A stretch of 64,000 nt of DNA. Origin: Monoplex corrugatus (lineage: Eukaryota > Mollusca > Gastropoda > Littorinimorpha > Ranellidae). Shown here one piece after another: positions 56,748 to 64,000 of this stretch. Below the pieces are notes generated by a model. That model searched no databases. It was not told where the DNA came from and saw nothing but the letters and a program-made list of their open reading frames with translations. Within the stretch, counting starts at the first letter, position 1; every line of letters begins with the position of its first letter. The translations under genes and the position numbers were made by a program. The stretch covers positions 2,561,093 through 2,625,092 of the forward strand of contig JAPXFY010000022.1 of the NCBI GenBank assembly GCA_030674185.1. Direction: 5' to 3'.

Positions 56748-57689
56748 TTACTGCTTGGCTTTCTTTGCAAAGAAATCTCGGATGTCTTGTGGAGCTTTCC
56801 TTTTTGCTGATGGATGAACTTTCCTCCCAGGCAAGCAAACCACAAAATGGTTGGGTTCCCATTTGTTTTCAGGAAGGTCTTTGCCATAGATGCGAGTCCA
56901 CATGATTGCTGGTAGGCGACTTGTTTGGCTATCATGTTCATATATTCGGGGACAAATCTTACGCTGTAGGTGCTTTCTCACAGTGTGACCCCCATACTGT
57001 GGATAAATGGACTGGATAGGATTGCAGAGAATGCTTGAAATTGCATGCAGAAACCACATTCCCAGGTATCTACCAGGCAAAATGCTTTTCAAAACTTCCT
57101 TGTGAAAGATGTCCCTGATTGCCACTGGTTCCAACTTCTCATCCTCTAATTCCTCACTGTAGATTGCATAGTGCTTAGACCAAGGAATAACCATTGAAGT
57201 ATCTGGATCTTTCAGATTTTCATCTGAAAGGTAGAATTCTTCATTGACAGCCAATTCAATTGTCATGCGGACTCTCATTTCTACATGCTGGTCTTCATTG
57301 CCAAAAGCAAGCAAAGAGGCGCTCCGTGGCAAACAATTCCCATCTCCACAAATCTTCACTGGAATCAGAGGTGGGGCATCATCTGGATAAAGGTCTGCTG
57401 CACAGCAGTCTTCTTTGTAGCTTGATGCCTCCAACTCATGTAAGCAGCAAACTGGCCATCTATTCACAATTTCTTTTCCTGCCTCTTTAGCTGCTCGTTG
57501 CAGTTCCACAAAGGATGACTGGGCAGCATGCTGAAGCTCTAGACTGAGGTGTTCAAAAAAGTTTCTTCGAGATGTTGTTGAAGATTCTTCAGATCCTGAT
57601 GCATTTGCAAAGTTGTTTCCTTCATCTTGATTACATTTCAAAATGTTCTTGTCAGTTTTCTTAGTAGCTGAAGATTTTGCAGATGCCAA
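56748..57689 (-). CDS. OTU-like cysteine protease domain of the transposon
   Basis: 313 codons open; the first codon is not ATG (the frame begins in the middle of a longer protein). Ser/Thr-rich start, coiled region LSLELQHAAQSSFVELQRAAKE (about 48-69), a Cys cluster (C81, C82, C95, C96), then the OTU signature KICGDGNCLPRSAS with D116 and nucleophile C119, HVEMRVRMTIELAVNEEFYL (135-154), and the His region NHFVVCLP with H281. The OTU fold removes ubiquitin; vertnin-like animal proteins share this wording. The C terminus reads KRKAPQDIRDFFAKK (297-311), close to a PCNA-binding PIP box. Catalytic Cys and His both present. Role in transposition unknown. Confidence 0.75.
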   Translation of the reverse strand: MASAKSSATKKTDKNILKCNQDEGNNFANASGSEESSTTSRRNFFEHLSLELQHAAQSSFVELQRAAKEAGKEIVNRWPVCCLHELEASSYKEDCCAADLYPDDAPPLIPVKICGDGNCLPRSASLLAFGNEDQHVEMRVRMTIELAVNEEFYLSDENLKDPDTSMVIPWSKHYAIYSEELEDEKLEPVAIRDIFHKEVLKSILPGRYLGMWFLHAISSILCNPIQSIYPQYGGHTVRKHLQRKICPRIYEHDSQTSRLPAIMWTRIYGKDLPENKWEPNHFVVCLPGRKVHPSAKRKAPQDIRDFFAKKAKQ

Positions 57690-57976
57690 GGTTGGTGCAA
57701 ACTTCTGAAAGATTTTTTGTTCTTAGGTGCATGCTCACCAGGCCTGTGTGTTGGGTGAGAACTAGAAGTGTTCATGCTGGATGTGGTAGATGTTACAAAT
57801 TTAGAGTTTGGCACAGAAGTCTGTTCTGCAGAACATTCATGCTCAGCAGATTTCTTTGGTGGATGAGATATATTGGTCTTTTTTGGTATGGTAAAGCCAG
57901 ATTTTATGGTGGCTGCTTGTGATTTTGCAGTATTCTTTTCAGAATAGGATTTCAAGTTGTTTACAGCCTGCTCTAT
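57638..57976 (-). pseudogene. Linker region of the transposon protein
   Basis: A separate frame (57955-57638) of low-complexity Ser/Thr/Lys/Pro sequence (KSYSEKNTAKSQ, PKKTNISHPPKKS). It continues the upstream frame after a shift near 57985 and runs into the OTU frame after another near 57690. Confidence 0.6.
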
Positions 57977-58401
57977 CAGCTCCTGTCTTCTTTTTTGAAC
58001 TTGACATTTTTTATGTTCAAGTCCACATACTTAGCATGAGCTGAGGTTGCTGAAACTCTCATTTTATGAGTGATGGTCATGCTGCAACACGTCTCCTTCT
58101 TTGCCTTCAATGCATACTTGGTGACAGCTATTGCCTCAAAACTTTCAGTTGTCAATGTTGTCCTGTCATTTTCAATGATGTCATCCATAATGTTGAATGT
58201 TCCTTCAATTACAGGGCCAGAAAAGACTGTCAATACAGCCTTCACCAACTTTGAAAGAACTGGATAGCGCAATCCATCACCTACAGTAGCTCTGAGCTGA
58301 CTGACAGGGTACCACCAGCCTTTGTCAATCTCATCATTCTTTGTGAAAGCCAATGATTTGATATCTGAATTACAGGTATATTGTCTGGCTTCCATTTGCA
58401 A
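57976..58401 (-). pseudogene. hAT-type C-terminal dimerisation region
   Basis: Reads WWYPVSQLRATVGDGLRYP, VLSKLVKAVLTVFSGPVIEG, TFNIMDDIIENDRTTLTTES, FEAIAVTKYAL. This fits the hAT_C pattern (YP.LSKLA...L..P.S....ERxFS.......RxxLS.E...A). The usual ER-F-S is replaced by EG-TFN. In hAT transposases this segment mediates dimerisation and packs on the catalytic core. The 5' remainder is missing: only about 140 bp separates it from the terminal repeat. Confidence 0.6.
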
Positions 58402-58738
58402 CTGCCCAGGTGGACCCGAACGAAAACATGGACCTGCATCAAGTCCAACCGACGATCGCCAGATCGGTATCCCGAAAAAAAAAAATTTTTATTATTTTTT
58501 TTTTTGGATTTTTTTTTTTTTTTTTTGATTTTTCCCCAATACGGAATTCCGTCTCAGACGGAAGGAAAATCACCCATGCATTAAAGAAAAACACGTAAAA
58601 TTCAGAACCAGAAAGCCTGATGAGCACTTAATTGTGAATACGAGTGAATGATAAAGATAAGATTTGTTGTTGTTGTTAATTTTCATAAAATTTTAACTAA
58701 GACTAAAAACATCAAATGATTTGAAAATTATATATACT

Positions 58739-60338
58739 GCTCAAAACAATTGAAAGGCCACCTGCACTTTTTGTGTCATTTCATTAGACGTCGTATTTAT
58801 AAAGAATGCAAAATTTCTCATAAATCTTTTCATTGCACTTGGTTGTATGCTTCAATAGTCCACCTGAGTTTACTCACAAATCAGTTCTGTCTCTTTCGTG
58901 CACATCGCAGGAGTCAGCTAAAGATAGGCATCAGCCCCACGAAAAATGGGTGCAAATCAAACAAATCCATATGACACAGCAGAATTGAGCAGTAGCAAGA
59001 CTGCAATGCACGTGCAAGCCATGTCGATCGTGAACACAAATCATCAGTTTGGATGCACTGTTGCGTATTTGAGGTCGCGTTCGAGACACATTTCCAACCA
59101 TGCCCCAAAGACGACGATTAAGCGATGTTGACCGAGGGCGGGCCATGGCGTGGCTACAGGATGGCATAGGGATCCGAGAAGTTGGTCGCCGATTAGCTGT
59201 CAGCCATTCAGTCATTCAGACTTTACGAGACCGCCACACTGAAACAGGTAGTGTTGCTGAACGAAGACGACCAGGACGTCCGCGGTCAACTTCAAGACAG
59301 CAAGACAGGTTTCTAGTCGTGTCGGCTTTAAGGCAGAGAACAGCCACCGCCAACACACTCAGGGCACAACTGCGAACAGCTGTCAATGTTAATGTCAGTG
59401 ACCAGACAATTCGGAACCGGCTGAGAGAAGGAAACCTGCGTTCAAGGCGACCCGCCGTCCGACCTGTCCTGACAGCTGCTCACCGCGCTGCACGCGTGGC
59501 ATGGGCCCGACGTCATCTGGCATGGACAAGGCAGCAGTGAGAATGGTGCGTTCACTGACGAATCCCGCTTTACCAGATCCTTCCATGACGGCCGAATCCG
59601 CGTCTGGAGGCGACAGGGAGAGCGGTACCACAATGCCACTGTGATGGAGCGTGATCGCTATGGTGGCGGATTCATCATGGTGTGGGTGGAATGGGGATGG
59701 CCTACAGAACCCCCCTTTACCGTGTGCAAGGCAACCTGAATGGCGTGGGCTACAGGGATAACATTCTGCAGCCTCTCGTACTACCGGCACTGCAGGCCAT
59801 GGGACCGGCGCCATTTTCCAGGACGACAATGCAAGACCTCACAGAGCCCGAGTCGTCAACGACTTCCTGCAGCAGCAGCAAGTCATCCACATGGACTGGC
59901 CAGCATGTTCACTGGATCTCAATCCCATCGAACACCTGTGGGACGTGCTGGGCCGACGACTTCGAGATAACCCACCCCCCACCAGCTGACCTCGACCAGC
60001 TGTTCCAATTTCTTCAGCAAGAATGGCAGGACATTCCCCAATTGACTCTGAGGACACTGGCTCAGTCCATGAGACAACGATGCCGCGAATGCATTCAGGC
60101 CAATGGCGGACACACGTACTTGACTTTTTGGGTGAGCTGCAACTTTTCACATTTTGAAAAAATGGGTCATGTCCATCAACCTCAAACTCTTGTTATTGAC
60201 ATTAATTTGGTCAATGAATTTTGTTGATTATCAGTTGATTAATGAAAAAAGTACAATTTACATTCATTGTTTTAACTGTTTGTGTTTCGACATGGAATTG
60301 CGAGATAGTTTCTCAGGCCTTTCAATTGTTTTGAGCAG
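58739..60338 (+). mobile_element. Tc1-like DNA transposon
   Basis: 1600 bp with perfect 23-bp terminal inverted repeats beginning CTGCTCAAAACAATTG (58739-58761, 60316-60338) and TA target duplication (58737-58738, 60339-60340). It sits inside the piggyBac-like right end of unit U4; the empty site ACATATATGAG is present in U1-U3. The transposase is frame-disrupted. Confidence 0.95.
59100..60130 (+). pseudogene. Tc1-like DD34E transposase, several frameshifts
   Basis: Begins at ATG 59100. The first frame (to 59540) holds the paired-like DNA-binding region: RRRLSDVDRGRAMAWL, IREVGRRLAVSHSVIQ (helix-turn-helix), the GRPR hook (RPGRPRSTS, about residue 57) and NVNVSDQTIRNRL. Frames then change near 59540, 59690, 59800 and 59970. 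Catalytic pieces survive: TDESRF (first Asp, about 59555-59575), QDDNARPH (second Asp, about 59820) and LDLNPIEHLWD (Glu, about 59930), with 34 residues between the second Asp and Glu, so DD34E. The usual SPDLNPIE has become SLDLNPIE. Inactive copy. Confidence 0.92.
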
Positions 60339-61766
60339 TATATATGAGACAGAACATTTATTTATTAACAAGCAAACAAAATTTCAACACATTTCATCAA
60401 ACAGTTTTTTAGATATAGTGTTTTATTTGGGGTGCCCATTAATTTTGCAGTCCTCCCCCCCCCCCTCCAAAACCCCCTGGAAGTGAGTGCATTTCTCTTT
60501 GTTAACAGACAGGGCTGAAAGAGTTAATATGCTCGGGTGTGTAAAGACAAGTGGTTGGGCTATTTACATTCATGCCACATAGCATGTGAAAAAATGGCAA
60601 CACCCTTTGTAGCAGATGATTTTCAGTTCAGTTCAGTTCATATTGCATATAGCCCAGCCGATTACTACAACCATATCAGGGCTAACACCACATTAAAAAA
60701 ATTTAAAAAAGAAAAAAAAGAGCGAGAGAGAGATAATTTTTAGGCTACAGATGATTTTCCAGATTATTCAGAGGAGGAATTAAATGCTATTGTTTGTAAA
60801 TTAGAAAAATAGGAAGCCAGGGTGATGCCAGCATGAAGGGTGAAGTACACAGAGAGTTTGTGTAATCCACCTATCACTTGGTGTGTTATCGCACTGCCAC
60901 ATCAACCTTCAGGGGACAATCTGGAGGAAAGGGGAGACAACCAGGACCTGTTCAGTTCAGTTCATATTACTTATAGCCCAGCCGACTACTACAGCCATAT
61001 CAGGGCTAACACCACCACAACAACAACAACAAATGTCATTATCGATCACAAGTAAACTTCTCTTGGCACCATCCCACTGCTTTTGCACGGAAACGGGTCA
61101 CCACACCTGGTCAGGTGTTTTCATCAAGCGCCTCCAGGTCCAAAATGTGCGGGATACAGTTTATACTCAAAGAACCCCCCAGCGATTCCACGGGAAGGAT
61201 CTGGTAGTTTCAATTCAATCCATATTGCTTATAGCCCAGCCGACCACTACAGCCCTATCAGGGCTAACACCATGTCAAAAAGAAAAGAACAATGGTCTGG
61301 GAGTTATAATTAAAAGAGTTTGATGGAGAAGGCCTTGTGCTAAGCTAGTCTGTAGTCAGTCTCGACAAGGTCTTCCGTTGAAAGTCTGCGGTAAACCACT
61401 GTACGAAATGTACGGTAATCACCAACAAGTAACAACAAGTGGATGAAAACGTAATGTTTTTCTCTTTCAGGTGCTCGAGTCCAACCCAAGCATGCAGGAA
61501 TCCCCAGATGTGGAGGCTATAGTTTGTGTGTTTGGTTTAACCCACCAGCAGGTGTGCAACGCCGCTAACCAGAGGGATGAACTCACCACAAAACAACCAA
61601 CCTAGGCTGCAGCTCTCTCAGCTCCGCATCTCACCTGGGCCAGCCGCCCAAAAACCCCACCCCCGTCAGTACAGCACCCCCAGAAGAAATCAACCATTAT
61701 CTCAAAACTCAGGAACCGTGAATACCTCTCCAGGTTGCATCCTGAACCAGAATTTAATTCAATTCA

Positions 61767-63203
61767 TATTGCTTATAGCCCAGCCGACCACTAGAGCCAT
61801 ATCAGGGCTAACACCACGTCAAAAAGAAAGGAACAACCCGTTAAGATAAACAGATAAAAACCATGTTCACCGTCAACCTTGCAAATCTAAAATGCCATTA
61901 CAGAAAAACACGCAAAATTCAGAACCAGAAAGCCTGATGAGCACTTAATTGTGAATACGAGTGAATGATAAAGATAAGATTTGTTGTTGTTGTTAATTTT
62001 CATAAAATTTCAATTAAGACTAAAAACATCAAATGATTTGAAAATAACATATATGAGACAGAACATTTATTTATTAACAAGCAAACAAAATTTCAACACA
62101 TTTCATCAAACAGTTTTTTAGATATAGTGTTTTATTTGGGGTGCCCATTAATTTTGCAGTCCCCCCCCAAAACCCCCTGGAAGTGAGTGCATTTCTCTTT
62201 GTTAACAGACAGGGTGAAAGATTATTCAGGAGGTGGTAAGACAAGTGTTGGGCTATTTACATTCATCCACATAGCAGTGAAAATGGCAACACCTTTGTAG
62301 CATGATTTTCAGTCAGTTCATTCATATTGCTATAGCCCAGCCATTACTACAACCATCAGGGCTAACACCACATTAAAAAAAATTTAAAAGGAAAAAGAGA
62401 GCGAGAGAGAGATAATTTTTAGGCTACAGATATTCAGATTATTCAGGAGGAATTAAATGCTTTGTTTGTAAATTAGAAATAGGAAGCCAGGTGATGCCAG
62501 CATGAAGGGTGGAGTACACAAGATGTTGTTAATCCACTACACTGTGTGTTATCGCCTGCACATCAACCTTCAGGGACAATTGGGGAAAGGGAGAAACAGA
62601 CTGTTCGTTCGTTATATTACTTATAGCCACCGACATACAGCATATCAGCTAACACCACCAACAACAACAAATGTCATTATCGATCACAGAAACTTCTCTT
62701 GCACCATCCACTGTTGCGAAAGGTCACCCACCTGGTCAGTGTTTTCACAAGCGCCTCCAGGTCAAAGGTGCGGGATACAGTTTATACTCAAGAACCCCCC
62801 AGCGATTCCACGGAGGATCTGTAGTTTCAATTCAATCCATATTGCTTATAGCCCAGCGACCACTACAGCCCTACAGGGCTAACACCATGTCAAAAAGAAA
62901 GAACAATGGTCTGGAGTTATAATTAAAAAGTTGATGGAGAAGGCCTTGTGCTAAGCAGTCTGTAGTCAGTCTCGACAAGGTCTTCCGTGAAAGTCGCGGT
63001 AAACCACTGTACGAAATGTACGGTAATCACCAACAAGTAACAACAAGTGATGAAAACGTAATGTTTTTCTTCAGGTGCTCGAGTCCAACCCAAGCATGCA
63101 GGAATCCCAGATGTGGAGGCTATAGTTTGTGTGTTTGTTTAACCCACCAGCAGGTGTGCAACGCCGCTAACCAGAGGGATGAACTCACCAAAACAACCAA
63201 CCT
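61767..63203 (+). repeat. Tandem unit U5, riddled with small deletions
   Basis: Matches the other units, but from about 62207 onward it lacks single bases every 10-20 positions (for example ACAGGGTGAAAG for ACAGGGCTGAAAG). Ends abruptly at ACCAACCTATAGCCC, where the last exon's ACCAACCTA joins the middle of a T3 tail. Confidence 0.88.
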
Positions 63204-63735
63204 ATAGCCCAGCCGACCACTACAGCCCTATCAGGGCTAACACCATGTCAAAAAGAAAAGAACAATGGTCTGGGAGTTATAATTAAAAGAGTTTGATGGA
63301 GAAGGCCTTGTGCTAAGCTAGTCTGTAGTCAGTCTCGACAAGGTCTTCCGTTGAAAGTCTGCGGTAAACCACTGTACGAAATGTACGGTAATCACCAACA
63401 AGTAACAACAAGTGGATGAAAACGTAATGTTTTTCTCTTTCAGGTGCTCGAGTCCAACCCAAGCATGCAGGAATCCCCAGATGTGGAGGCTATAGTTTGT
63501 GTGTTTGGTTTAACCCACCAGCAGGTGTGCAACGCCGCTAACCAGAGGGATGAACTCACCACAAAACAACCAACCTAGGCTGCAGCTCTCACACCGCATC
63601 TCACCTGGGCCAGCCGCCCAAAAACCCCACCCCCGTCAGTACAGCACCCCCAGAAGAAATCAACCATTATCTCAAACTCAGGAACCGTGAATACCTCTCC
63701 AGGTTGCATCCTGAACCAGAATTTAATTCAATTCA
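63204..63735 (+). repeat. Tandem unit U6, partial, restarting at tail T3
   Basis: Sequence quality recovers at the junction. It runs from T3 through the acceptor and last exon (63444, TAG copy) to T4. Confidence 0.88.
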
Positions 63736-64000
63736 TATTGCTTATAGCCAGCCGACCACTAGAGCCATATCAGGGCTAACACCACGTCAAAAAGAAAGGA
63801 ACAACCCGTTAAGATAAACAGATAAAACCATGTTCACCGTCAACCTTGCAAATCTAAAATGCCATTACAGAAAAACACGCAAAATCAGAACCAGAAAGCC
63901 TGATAGCACTTAATTGTGAATACGAGTGAATGATAAAGATAAGATTTGTTGTGTTGTTAATTTTCATAAAATTTAACTAAGACTAAAAACATCAAATGAT
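63736..64000 (+). repeat. Tandem unit U7, cut by window end
   Basis: T4 and the start of the piggyBac-like right end, with scattered single-base losses again (GATAAAACCATG, GATAGCACTTAA). The array continues beyond the window. Confidence 0.85.

Larger units (their letters stand above)
56064..58578 (-). mobile_element. DNA transposon with hAT-type dimerisation region and OTU domain
   Basis: 2515 bp inserted into LINE tail T4. The termini are perfect 15-bp inverted repeats, CATGGGTGATTTTCC (56064-56078 and 58564-58578). The target CATTAAA is duplicated at 56057-56063 and 58579-58585, and the empty site (CCATTAAAG) exists in U1-U3. On the minus strand it codes for a hAT-like C-terminal dimerisation region (58401-57976), a linker (57955-57638) and an OTU-like domain (57689-56748), joined only across frameshifts. 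hAT elements normally duplicate 8 bp; 7 bp is unusual. The N-terminal zinc finger and catalytic DDE region are not seen, so it is a deleted derivative or an unfamiliar element type. Confidence 0.85.
55928..61766 (+). repeat. Tandem unit U4, expanded by two DNA transposons
   Basis: The same unit as U1-U3, lengthened from about 1.70 to 5.84 kb by the elements 56064-58578 and 58739-60338. Last-exon copy at 61471 with TAG. A C(11) run at 60455 is unique to this copy. Confidence 0.93.

Noticed and set aside
56064..58578. Assignment to the P-element superfamily because of CATG termini and a 7-bp duplication
   Set aside because: The coding sequence shows a hAT-type dimerisation region and no THAP or P-type catalytic features. 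Termini alone are not enough.

Overview
The window is metazoan nuclear DNA, most likely from a gastropod mollusc. The evidence is indirect: a broken receptor of the GRL101 type (LDL-receptor class A modules, leucine-rich repeats, seven-helix core) known best from snails, RNase H-bearing I-clade LINEs resembling snail Nimbus elements, abundant CR1/L2-like and RTE-like LINEs, and very long (CA)n, (CT)n and minisatellite tracts. There is no sign of bacterial operons, rRNA, a CRISPR array or a complete virus. Almost everything recognisable is repetitive, and only two loci look like host genes. Both encode seven-transmembrane receptors and both carry frame disruptions.

Layout. 0.2-3.3 kb: GRL101-like receptor relic with about seven frame changes. 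3.5-10 kb: minisatellites, a CR1/L2-like LINE fragment on the minus strand, and RTE 3' pieces. 11.0-17.35 kb: one I-clade LINE on the minus strand, split by a nearly complete CR1/L2-like LINE (11.65-15.5 kb), so a LINE nested in a LINE. 17.5-19.1 kb: a second, 5'-truncated copy of that CR1/L2-like family. 20.3-23.6 kb: an almost complete RTE-type LINE with a single in-frame stop. 26.4-27.4, 32.4-35.0 and 45.7-46.8 kb: further RTE copies. 28.0-28.95 kb: a Penelope-like fragment with a GIY-YIG nuclease, inverted 76-bp terminal arms and a degenerate hammerhead-ribozyme-like motif. 29.7-30.8 kb: a 53-bp satellite. 35.1-37.9 kb: a second receptor gene with one plausible upstream exon. 38.6-38.9 kb: a 258-bp near-perfect palindrome inserted into a LINE with a 12-bp target duplication. 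41.4-44.6 kb: two non-autonomous piggyBac-like elements. 48.8-49.4 kb: a 72-bp minisatellite.

50.7-64 kb: after a 100-N scaffold gap, a tandem array of about 1.70-kb units. Each unit holds a fragmented gene-like segment, with a clean splice acceptor and a weakly homeodomain-like last exon. That segment is interrupted by four short I-clade LINE 3' tails, and each unit ends with the right end of a piggyBac-like element. The fourth unit was hit by two DNA transposons. One is a 2.5-kb element with 15-bp perfect terminal inverted repeats and a 7-bp duplication; it encodes a hAT-type dimerisation region followed by an OTU cysteine-protease-like domain. The other is a 1.6-kb Tc1-like element with 23-bp perfect inverted repeats.

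The parts do not form a pathway. What is informative is the order of events read from nesting and target duplications: the LINE tails entered the gene segment, the segment was amplified in tandem, and the DNA transposons then landed in one copy. The strongest candidates for something undescribed are the OTU-bearing transposon, the tandem array, and the long hairpin insertion.
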